NCBI GenBank assembly: GCA_016938425.1
Contig: JAFGUR010000144.1
Location: 1-6,730, forward strand
DNA from: Fusobacteriaceae bacterium
Lineage (GTDB): Bacteria > Fusobacteriota > Fusobacteriia > Fusobacteriales > Fusobacteriaceae
Length of the DNA: 6,730 nt
Direction of reading: 5' to 3'
Shown here: in pieces, positions 1-6,287 of the stretch
How positions within the stretch are numbered: the stretch's first letter is position 1
Layout: every line of letters starts with the position of its first letter
Notes under the pieces: generated by a model
The model's database searches: none
What the model was told of the DNA's origin: nothing
What the model saw: only the letters and a program-made list of their open reading frames with translations
Program-made: the position numbers and the translations under genes

Positions 1-888
1 ATTAATAATATAAATAGGAGTGTCTTTATTAATGCTTTAGGCCAACATAATATAATTTTTACTTTAACAAAGAGTAAGATAACTAATTTTTTATTAATTA
101 ATGAAAAAATTAAAGGATATGTAGACAATGAAGAAATTTATGATAATTTAGGTAAAATTACTCTTCTTTACGAAGCAGATAAAGAGTTTTGTATGAAATT
201 AAAAAATAAAAGTGAATTTTTGTTAAAAGAGAAATTTAATGTAAATCAAGGAATAGTAAGTGGCTATGACGAGGCTTTTGTTTTTGATAACTATGAAGAT
301 AAATTTTCTAAATATTTAAAGCCGTTTTTTAAAAATAAAGATATTCATAAATATAATTTTGATGAAGCCCAAAAATATATTCTTTACATTTCTAAAAATG
401 TAATTCTTGATGATGAAATTATTAACCATTTAACTAGATATAAAGATAAGTTGGAACAAAGAAGAGAAGTTAAAAAGGGATCTAAAAAGTGGTGGGAACT
501 ACAATGGGCAAGGAAAGAGGAAATTTTTATAGGACCCAAAATTATATCTAGGCAAAGAAATCGTACAAATGCTTTTTCCATTGATTTTAATGAATTTTAT
601 GCCTCAGCTGATGTTTATTATATTACGCCTAAAGATAAGGAAATAAATATATATTGGATCTTGGCTTATTTAAATTCTAAAATTTTTTATAAATGGTTTG
701 TAAATAATGGTAAAAATAAAGGAGAATTTTTAGAATTATATTCGACACCTTTGAAAGAAGTACCAATTATCTATACAAATAAAAGAGAAGAAATTTATTA
801 CATTGAAAATTTAGTAAAAAAACAAATAAATTCATATTCTCCTGAAATTCAAAATGAAATAGATGATTTTTTCTTTTCTAAATTATAG
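1..888 (+). CDS. DNA methyltransferase / type IIG restriction-modification enzyme, C-terminal part (5' end outside window)
   Basis: The frame is open from base 1 to the TAG stop at 886-888, giving the last 295 residues of a larger protein. The ATG at 193 is internal and not the start. In fragment numbering, residues just before and after 15-20 (GQHNIIFTLTK) resemble the end of the Eco57I-type methylase core. What follows looks like a TaqI-like C-terminal target-recognition region: QGIVSGYDEAF from residue 83, a KWWELQWAR stretch from 163, GPKIISRQRN from 178, and NSKIFYKWF from 225, then a PLKEVPI segment. In this family the region contacts the DNA target while the upstream domain methylates adenine. 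The SAM-binding and NPPY motifs would lie left of the window and are not seen. The target sequence, and whether a nuclease domain exists, cannot be told. A separate endonuclease gene may lie upstream. The family call is from recognised motifs and is fairly sure; the subtype is not. Confidence 0.8.
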   Translation: MNNINRSVFINALGQHNIIFTLTKSKITNFLLINEKIKGYVDNEEIYDNLGKITLLYEADKEFCMKLKNKSEFLLKEKFNVNQGIVSGYDEAFVFDNYEDKFSKYLKPFFKNKDIHKYNFDEAQKYILYISKNVILDDEIINHLTRYKDKLEQRREVKKGSKKWWELQWARKEEIFIGPKIISRQRNRTNAFSIDFNEFYASADVYYITPKDKEINIYWILAYLNSKIFYKWFVNNGKNKGEFLELYSTPLKEVPIIYTNKREEIYYIENLVKKQINSYSPEIQNEIDDFFFSKL

Positions 889-906
889 AAATAATTTTAG
901 ATTTTT
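877..906 (+). terminator. possible weak intrinsic terminator after the methyltransferase gene
   Basis: TCTAAATTAT (877-886) can pair with ATAATTTTAGA (891-901), leaving one bulged T and the loop AGAA. Five T follow at 902-906. The hairpin overlaps the stop codon. It is almost all A-U, so it would be weak, and in AT-rich DNA such a match can arise by chance. Confidence 0.4.
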
Positions 907-942
907 AAGTATAATAATTATTTAAAGTTAAATAACGAAAGA

Positions 943-971
943 TTGACTATAACATCTTAATATGCTATGAT
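943..971 (+). promoter_or_regulatory. sigma-70/sigma-A type promoter of pilT
   Basis: The -35 box TTGACT (943-948) matches TTGACA at 5 of 6 bases. A 17-base spacer separates it from the -10 box TATGAT (966-971), also 5 of 6. TG at 963-964 makes it an extended -10 element. Transcription would begin near 978, giving a leader of about 28 bases that contains a strong Shine-Dalgarno (AAGGGGG, 994-1000) ahead of the ATG at 1006. This is the best promoter in the window. Confidence 0.8.
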
Positions 972-1005
972 TTAACGAAATGAATTAAATTATAAGGGGG
1001 AAAAA

Positions 1006-2127
1006 ATGGCTGTAATTGACAAATACTTAGCATTTATGACTGAAATAGGGGCGTCAGATTTACATTTTAATTCTGGAAATCCACCAATGTTGAGAGTTGA
1101 TGGGACAATCAAAGCAATAGAAGGAGAAGAAATATTATTAAATAGTGTTGCTGAAAAAATTCTTTATGAAATAATGCCTCAAAGAAATATAGAAGAATTT
1201 GAGAAATTGGCAGATACAGACTTTGCATATGAATTAAATGGATTTGGTAGATTTAGAGCAAATATATTTAAAGATTTAAAAGGAATAGGAGGAGTTTTTA
1301 GACTGATTCCAGAAAAAATTCTAACTTTTGAAGATTTAAATCTTCCAGATGCAATAAGAGAAATGTGTATGCTTAGTAAAGGATTAATTGTAGTTACTGG
1401 ACCAACTGGGTCAGGAAAATCAACTACTCTTGCAGCTATGGTAGATTATATAAATAGAAATAGAAATGAACATATTATTACTATTGAAGATCCAGTTGAA
1501 TTTGTTCATCAAAATAAAAAATGTTTAATAAATCAAAGAGAAGTGGGAACTCATACATCTAGTTTTAAACATGCTTTAAGAGCCGCACTTCGTGAAGATC
1601 CAGACATAGTTTTAGTTGGAGAATTGAGAGATTTAGAAACAATAGAAATTGCTATTGAAACAGCAGAAACAGGACATTTGGTAATGGGAACATTGCATAC
1701 ATCAACTGCAGCTTCTACTGTTGAAAGAATAATTCAGCAGTTTCCAGAAGGGAAGCAAGCACAAATAAGACAAATGCTTGCGGGATCTTTAAAAGGAGTA
1801 GTAGCACAAACTTTAATAAAAAAAGCTACTGGAAAAGGTAGAGTCGCTGCTCTTGAAGTTTTAGTTGGAAACCATGCAATTTCAGCTCAAATAAGAGAAG
1901 GGAAAACTCATCAAATCACATCTAGTATGCAAATGGGTTCTAAAGAGGGAATGATTCTTCTAAATGATGCTTTATTTAAACTAGTAAAAGAAGGCATAAT
2001 TACATCTGATGATGCTTTATTAAAATCTGTTGATAAACAAGAACTTAAAACAAAATTTCAACAAGCAATGATTAAATTTACAGATACAGATAATAATAAT
2101 CCTCCAATGAGAGGCTTTATGAGATAA
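1006..2127 (+). CDS. pilT: type IV pilus retraction ATPase, PilT family
   Basis: A cytoplasmic hexameric ATPase that powers retraction of type IV pili, used in twitching motility and DNA uptake. The 373-residue length is near that of PilT and PilU. Residues 1 to about 100 form the PAS-like N-terminal domain (ASDLHF, then a beta-rich part ending GGVFRLIP). The RecA-like core follows: Walker A GPTGSGKST at 132-140, Asp box IEDPVE at 160-165, Walker B region REDPDIVLVGELRD at 196-209, and His box TGHLVMGTLHT at 222-232. The C-terminal AIRNLIRE motif of PilT appears as AISAQIRE at 291-298, altered in the middle. The tail ends in an Asn/Pro/Met-rich stretch. ATG 1006 is chosen for its Shine-Dalgarno and promoter. 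The gene has its own promoter and terminator, so it is probably monocistronic. PilT and PilU are hard to separate without an alignment; no pilB or pilC is in view. Confidence 0.93.
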   Translation: MAVIDKYLAFMTEIGASDLHFNSGNPPMLRVDGTIKAIEGEEILLNSVAEKILYEIMPQRNIEEFEKLADTDFAYELNGFGRFRANIFKDLKGIGGVFRLIPEKILTFEDLNLPDAIREMCMLSKGLIVVTGPTGSGKSTTLAAMVDYINRNRNEHIITIEDPVEFVHQNKKCLINQREVGTHTSSFKHALRAALREDPDIVLVGELRDLETIEIAIETAETGHLVMGTLHTSTAASTVERIIQQFPEGKQAQIRQMLAGSLKGVVAQTLIKKATGKGRVAALEVLVGNHAISAQIREGKTHQITSSMQMGSKEGMILLNDALFKLVKEGIITSDDALLKSVDKQELKTKFQQAMIKFTDTDNNNPPMRGFMR

Positions 2128-2133
2128 GAAAAA

Positions 2134-2166
2134 AGATTGTTTACATTTTGTAAGCAATCTTTTTTT
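2134..2166 (+). terminator. intrinsic terminator of pilT
   Basis: A 12-bp stem is formed by AGATTGTTTACA (2134-2145) and TGTAAGCAATCT (2149-2160), with one G-U wobble and a TTT loop. Six T follow (2161-2166). It begins 7 bases after the pilT stop. A-run upstream and T-run downstream can extend the stem, so it could also act on the other strand. It separates pilT from the che operon. Confidence 0.9.
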
Positions 2167-2250
2167 CATATCTAAAAAGGATTTATAAAAACTTATTGTA
2201 TAAATAAATTAGATAGATTTTTTACTATAAATAATGAAAAGGCGAATTAT

Positions 2251-2703
2251 ATGGAAAAAAGATATTTTTTGAAACCAGGTTATATTTTTTTTAGTAAGGA
2301 AGGACATTTATTGGAAACAGTTTTGGGTTCTTGTATTTCTCTATGCTTATTTGATCCTGAAAACAAAATGGGAGTAATGACTCATTATATTTATGCAACT
2401 TATAGAGCAGAAGACGAAAAAGGGTACACAGGTTCTGTTGCACTCCCTTTTGCTTTAAAAACAATGATAGATAACGGTTCTAAATTGGAAAAATTGAAAG
2501 CACATATAGTAGGTGGAGGAAAAAATCCTAGATTGACTGATAAGGTTGGGAAAGAAAATAGTGAATTTGCAATTGATTTTATTAATAAACAAAAAATTTC
2601 ATTGCTAACATTAGATGTGGGGCAAGAAAAATCAAGAAGAGTAATTTTTAATACTACAACAGGAGAATTGCAAGTAAAATCAATTGATATAATTAGGAAG
2701 TGA
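2251..2703 (+). CDS. cheD: chemotaxis protein CheD (receptor glutamine deamidase)
   Basis: CheD converts particular glutamines of chemoreceptors to glutamate, tuning receptor output, and in CheC-containing systems it also binds the phosphatase CheC. The 150-residue length is typical. The active-site block TVLGSCISLC lies at 23-32, with Cys28 the likely nucleophile and Thr23 nearby. His45 in MTHYI is the likely second catalytic residue. HIVGGG further on is the usual central CheD motif. A TTGDVQ-like C-terminal turn is seen as TTTGELQ. ATG 2251 follows an AAAAGG Shine-Dalgarno (2237-2242) at 8 bases. The gene opens an operon with cheB and cheA. A promoter should lie in 2167-2240, but only AT-rich -10-like strings (for example TATAAA 2199-2204, TACTAT 2223-2228) without a good -35 box are visible. 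Receptor substrates are not in the window. Confidence 0.93.
   Translation: MEKRYFLKPGYIFFSKEGHLLETVLGSCISLCLFDPENKMGVMTHYIYATYRAEDEKGYTGSVALPFALKTMIDNGSKLEKLKAHIVGGGKNPRLTDKVGKENSEFAIDFINKQKISLLTLDVGQEKSRRVIFNTTTGELQVKSIDIIRK
2695..2700 (+). promoter_or_regulatory. ribosome binding site of cheB, inside the cheD 3' end
   Basis: AGGAAG sits in the last codons of cheD. It is 7 bases from the ATG at 2708 and 10 from the ATG at 2711, so it favours the first of the two adjacent ATG codons without excluding the second. Its position suggests translational coupling of cheD and cheB. Confidence 0.7.
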
Positions 2704-2707
2704 TTTT

Positions 2708-3748
2708 ATGATGGGTAAAATTAAAGTGGTTATTATAGATGACTCTTCATTAGTAAGAAAAGTTCTAACTGAAACAATTGGCAGTACTAATGACATGGAG
2801 GTAGTAGGAGCCGCTCCTAACCCTTATATTGGAAGGGATATGATTGTAAAATTTAAACCTGATGTTTTATTACTAGATATAGAAATGCCTAAGATGGATG
2901 GATTAACATTTTTAGAAAAATTAATGACACATTATCCAATGCCTGTAATAGTTGTATCATCATTAGGTGAAAATGGAGGAGAAGTAGCTTTAAGAGCATT
3001 AGAGTTAGGAGCACTTGAAGTTATAAAAAAACCAGGTGCTTCTTATGCTATTAAAGATATGAAAGAGCAGTTAATAGATAGAATTAGAATAGCTTCTAAA
3101 GTAAAAAATTTTCCCAAATTAAAATTTGATAAAAATAATTTGAAGAAAAAAAATAAAGCTATGATAAGGACAACTAATAAAGTAGTTGCAATTGGAGCTT
3201 CAACTGGTGGAACTATAGCTTTAACGGAACTATTATCAAAACTACCTGCAAATATACCTCCAATTTTAATAGTACAGCACATGCCTGAAGGTTTTACTAA
3301 TAAATTTGCTGAAAGACTTAATACTATTTGTAAGTTTGAAGTAAAAGAAGCTCAAAATGGAGATTATGTAATTTCTGGAAGGGCGCTAATAGCCCCAGGC
3401 AATAAGCATATGACTATTAAAAGAGAAGGAGCAAACTATTTAATTGAGATAAATAATGGACCTCTAATTTTTCATCAAAGGCCTTCAGTAGAAGTTCTTT
3501 TTTACTCAATGGCTCAATTTGTAGGTAAAAATGCTGTAGGTGCTATTTTGACTGGTATGGGTAAAGATGGTGCAAAAGGAATTTTGGAGATGAAAAAAAA
3601 TGGAGCTTACACAATTGCACAAGATGAAAAAAGTTGTATAGTTTTTGGAATGCCTAAAGAAGCAATATCTTTAGGAGGAATTGATGATATATTACCTTTA
3701 AGTGATATACCTTTTGCAATAATGAAATATATAGAAAAAAATAAGTAG
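2708..3748 (+). CDS. cheB: chemotaxis response regulator, protein-glutamate methylesterase CheB
   Basis: CheB removes methyl groups from receptor glutamates (and can deamidate glutamines) to reset sensitivity. CheA activates it by phosphorylation. At 346 residues the length is standard. Receiver domain, residues 4 to about 125: acidic pair Asp11-Asp12, phospho-acceptor Asp57 in DIEMPKMDG, switch Ser84 and Lys108 before Pro109. A Lys/Asn-rich linker spans roughly 131-157. The methylesterase domain runs from about 158 to the end and carries the full catalytic triad by family pattern: Ser165 in GASTGG, His191 in QHMP, and Asp287 in TGMGKDGA. All expected key residues are present, so an active enzyme is likely. 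It lies 4 bases after cheD and 10 before cheA. Its pairing with CheA and CheD supports adaptation of one receptor cluster. Confidence 0.96.
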   Translation: MMGKIKVVIIDDSSLVRKVLTETIGSTNDMEVVGAAPNPYIGRDMIVKFKPDVLLLDIEMPKMDGLTFLEKLMTHYPMPVIVVSSLGENGGEVALRALELGALEVIKKPGASYAIKDMKEQLIDRIRIASKVKNFPKLKFDKNNLKKKNKAMIRTTNKVVAIGASTGGTIALTELLSKLPANIPPILIVQHMPEGFTNKFAERLNTICKFEVKEAQNGDYVISGRALIAPGNKHMTIKREGANYLIEINNGPLIFHQRPSVEVLFYSMAQFVGKNAVGAILTGMGKDGAKGILEMKKNGAYTIAQDEKSCIVFGMPKEAISLGGIDDILPLSDIPFAIMKYIEKNK

Positions 3749-3751
3749 GGG
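3747..3751 (+). promoter_or_regulatory. ribosome binding site of cheA, overlapping the cheB stop codon
   Basis: AGGGG shares two bases with the cheB TAG stop (3746-3748) and is 7 bases from the cheA ATG at 3759. The overlap suggests coupled translation of CheB and CheA and fixes the cheA start. Confidence 0.75.
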
Positions 3752-3758
3752 TGCAGAG

Positions 3759-6287
3759 ATGGATATTGATAAATCAGAATTTATAGACGACTTTATTGAA
3801 GACATGAACGAACTTATGGGTAATGCAGAAATTTCTCTTAAAAAATTAGAAGAAGGTTCTAATCAAGATTTAATAAATGAATTATTTCGTGTTGCCCATT
3901 CAATAAAAGGAATGAGTGCTTCAATGGAATTTGTAAGAATGGAAATGTTAACACATAAATTGGAAGATTTAATGTATATTGTAAGGGATAATACAATTCC
4001 ATTTTCAAAAGAAATTTTAGATATTTTACAAACAGGTTTTGCTTTTCTAAATGAGTTATTTGTAAGTATAAAAATTGCAAGCGTTGAAGATGAAGCTCCA
4101 TGTGAAGGGTTAGAAATTTTAATTGAATCAATTAAAAAGATTTTAGACGTAAATGGAAAAGGAAGTAGAGGAAAATCTATTGAAAGAGCTAAACCTATAG
4201 AAGAAAAAAAGATAGAAGTTATACCTTCTGCTATTAATAATAACATAAAAATTTTAAAATCAATTAATAAATTAGCTAAAGTAACGGTTATAATTGAAGA
4301 AAAATGTGTTTTTAAAAGTGTACGTGCTTTTATGGTTTTAAATAAAATAAGTGAATTTGGAGAATTTATTAGAACAATTCCAAGTGAAACACAAATTAAA
4401 AGTAAAGAATATGAAATGCACACAAATATTCTTTCAATTTTTTTAGAATTGGAAGAAAATTTATTTACTCCATTAAAGGATGATATTTTAGATTTAATAG
4501 AAATTAAAAAGGTAGAAATTGAATATGTAAAAGATATTCCAGATGATAAAGTTGTTGAATTTTGTGATGAGCTAGAAATTAATAAAAAAGATATAGTAAA
4601 TGAAATAGAAAAAATTGAACTAAAAATAGTAAAAATGGAACATTCTGAAGAAACTCCTATATTTTTTTCTGAATTAAAAACGGATATTCTAAAATTATCC
4701 GATTTACTTAATGAAGTTTGTATAAAAACTTTAAGTGAACTTATGGAGAAAATTTTAGAATTAATTGATATAATGGGGAATAAAGATTTAAGTGATAGAT
4801 TTTTATTGATTGAAACATTATTAGATTCTTTTATTTATTTAAAAGATGCAATGTCTGCAGAAGATGAAAATCAATTAGAGACTGATATTTATAAAATAGA
4901 GGATAATATAGTTAGACTAAATACATTTATAAATGAAGAAAAAAATAAAGGAAATGTCTTAGGAGAAATTTTAGTTGAACAAGGTGTATTAAAAAAAGAA
5001 GATATCAAAGAGATTTTGAGTACTCAAGAAGAAAAACCAAATAAGAAATTTGGAGAGATAGCAGTAGAAGAAAAAAAAGCTACAAGTAAAGATATTGTAA
5101 ATGCTTTAAAAATTCAAAATTCGAAAAATGATAAGAAAGATGAAGGATTAGAATCTTTAAAAGTTCCTGTAACAAAAGCAGATCATCTAATTGATTTATT
5201 AGAAGAATTAATGATGGTTCAGTCACAACTTGAAAAAAATATATTAAATGATTTTAGTAAGGATTCTGTTATAGTAAAAACTATGATGACTAGTTTTAGA
5301 ATAACTAAGGAAATTCAAAATTTATCAATTTCATTTAGAATGATAACACTTAGAAATATATTTCAAAAAGTAAATATGACAGTTAGGGATTCTTTAAAAA
5401 AATTAGATAAAAAAGCTCAAATAAGAATATATGGAGAAGATACAGAAATTGATAGGGTTGTTGGAAATAAAATTATTGACCCACTTTTACATTTGGTAAA
5501 AAATTCTGCAGCTCATGGGATAGAAATGCCTAGTGAAAGACTTAAATGTGGAAAAAGTGAAAATGGATTGATAACTATTTCTGCAAAAGCAGAAAAAGGG
5601 CATGTATATATTGAAATATCTGATGATGGGCAAGGAATGGATCCAAATAAAATTTATGCCTCTGCACTAAAAAAAGGTGTAATTACAGGAAATGAAAATT
5701 TTACAGAGGAAGATATTATAAATTTAGTATTTGCCCCTGGATTATCCACAGCTCAAGAAGTTGATACAATTTCAGGAAGAGGAGTAGGAATGGATGTTGT
5801 AAAAACTGAATTAAGTAAATTAGGTGGGAAAATTTCTATAATAAATAAATTAGGACAAGGAGTAACATTTTTATTAAGAATTCCTCAAAATATGACTTCT
5901 TTAAATGGTACAGTTGTTGATATAAAGGGGAAAAAGTATGTTATTCCTACAGTATACATAAAGGAAGTTTTCTGTATAAATGAAGAGACATTTGTTAATG
6001 TTGTAGGAAAAACTCAATTTGTTAAATTAAGACAAAAAATTATTCCTATCATACCAACTAAAGAGTATTTTGATGGTGAAGATAATTCTATAATAATGAT
6101 TGTTTTAGATGTTGATGGAACACAAAAGGCATTACCAGTAAATCAAGTTATGGAAAGAAGAGAAATAGTAGTAAAACCTTTAAGTGATGATTTTGATTAT
6201 ATAAGATATCTGTCTGGAGCATCAATACTTGGCGACGGTACAGCAGCTTTAATATTGAACATTGAACAATTGTTTAAATTAAAATGA
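3759..6287 (+). CDS. cheA: chemotaxis histidine kinase CheA with MshEN-like insert
   Basis: CheA autophosphorylates under receptor control and passes phosphate to response regulators such as CheB and CheY. The 842 residues are longer than the classical 650-700. P1 (Hpt), residues 1 to about 110, has the phospho-His47 in VAHSIKGMS. A CheY-binding P2-like domain spans about 170-260 (VTVIIEE from 175, VRAFMVL). An unassigned helical, acidic region runs about 262-395. Two MshEN/GspE-N-like motifs occupy 400-423 and 430-453. P3 dimerisation helices follow from about 469. The P4 kinase domain shows an N-box HLVKNSAAHGIE (578-589), G1 DDGQGM (622-627), F-box VFAPGLSTA (657-665) and G2 GRGVGMD (673-679). 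The CheW-like P5 covers about 712-842. The N-box has Ala585 where Asp is usual. It is the last gene of the cheD-cheB-cheA operon, ending 28 bases before a terminator. CheA identity is certain; the meaning of the insert is inference. Confidence 0.97.
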   Translation: MDIDKSEFIDDFIEDMNELMGNAEISLKKLEEGSNQDLINELFRVAHSIKGMSASMEFVRMEMLTHKLEDLMYIVRDNTIPFSKEILDILQTGFAFLNELFVSIKIASVEDEAPCEGLEILIESIKKILDVNGKGSRGKSIERAKPIEEKKIEVIPSAINNNIKILKSINKLAKVTVIIEEKCVFKSVRAFMVLNKISEFGEFIRTIPSETQIKSKEYEMHTNILSIFLELEENLFTPLKDDILDLIEIKKVEIEYVKDIPDDKVVEFCDELEINKKDIVNEIEKIELKIVKMEHSEETPIFFSELKTDILKLSDLLNEVCIKTLSELMEKILELIDIMGNKDLSDRFLLIETLLDSFIYLKDAMSAEDENQLETDIYKIEDNIVRLNTFINEEKNKGNVLGEILVEQGVLKKEDIKEILSTQEEKPNKKFGEIAVEEKKATSKDIVNALKIQNSKNDKKDEGLESLKVPVTKADHLIDLLEELMMVQSQLEKNILNDFSKDSVIVKTMMTSFRITKEIQNLSISFRMITLRNIFQKVNMTVRDSLKKLDKKAQIRIYGEDTEIDRVVGNKIIDPLLHLVKNSAAHGIEMPSERLKCGKSENGLITISAKAEKGHVYIEISDDGQGMDPNKIYASALKKGVITGNENFTEEDIINLVFAPGLSTAQEVDTISGRGVGMDVVKTELSKLGGKISIINKLGQGVTFLLRIPQNMTSLNGTVVDIKGKKYVIPTVYIKEVFCINEETFVNVVGKTQFVKLRQKIIPIIPTKEYFDGEDNSIIMIVLDVDGTQKALPVNQVMERREIVVKPLSDDFDYIRYLSGASILGDGTAALILNIEQLFKLK
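4956..5117 (+). other. tandem MshEN/GspE-N-like motif pair within CheA
   Basis: CheA residues 400-423 begin VLGEILVEQGVL and end in STQ; residues 430-453 begin KFGEIAVEEKKA and end in KIQ. Each is 24 residues, with L/F-G near the start, two aliphatic positions and a final Gln, and they are 6 residues apart. This is the layout of the MshEN domain (two 24-residue motifs with a spacer of about 5). The leading Arg, important for cyclic di-GMP contact in that family, is Val in the first motif and Lys in the second, and the second lacks the central Gly. The fold is likely; ligand binding is uncertain. Confidence 0.7.

Noticed and set aside
384..581. Minus-strand open frame of 65 codons inside the methyltransferase gene
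   Set aside because: Antisense to the conserved TaqI-like C-terminal region, with no family signal.
889..1005. Riboswitch (for example a cyclic di-GMP aptamer) upstream of pilT
   Set aside because: The predicted leader after the promoter is only about 28 bases, too short for an aptamer, and no conserved aptamer sequence is visible.
2167..2250. Promoter for cheD, including a sigma-28-like site
   Set aside because: AT-rich with several -10-like strings, but no convincing -35 box and no GCCGATAA-like element. A promoter is likely here, but I cannot place it.
2285..2292. Run of 8 T near the start of cheD, and run of 8 A at 3593-3600 in cheB, as phase-variation tracts
   Set aside because: Both are short, encode ordinary residues, and are expected at this base composition; both frames are intact.
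3043..3282. Minus-strand frame of 79 codons with a hydrophobic stretch inside cheB
   Set aside because: The Ile/Phe/Leu stretch is simply the complement of the Lys/Asn-rich linker of CheB; no independent evidence.
3863..4423. Long minus-strand open frame of 186 codons inside cheA
   Set aside because: It lies wholly antisense to the strongly supported P1-P2 part of CheA, has a composition expected for the complement of AT-rich coding DNA, and shows no recognisable domain or good ribosome site. The nested minus-strand frame at 3859-4131 is rejected for the same reason.
6265..6274. Palindrome AACAATTGTT at the cheA 3' end as terminator of the GIY-YIG gene
   Set aside because: Only a 10-base palindrome with no loop and no T-run in the minus direction; it does not look like an intrinsic terminator.
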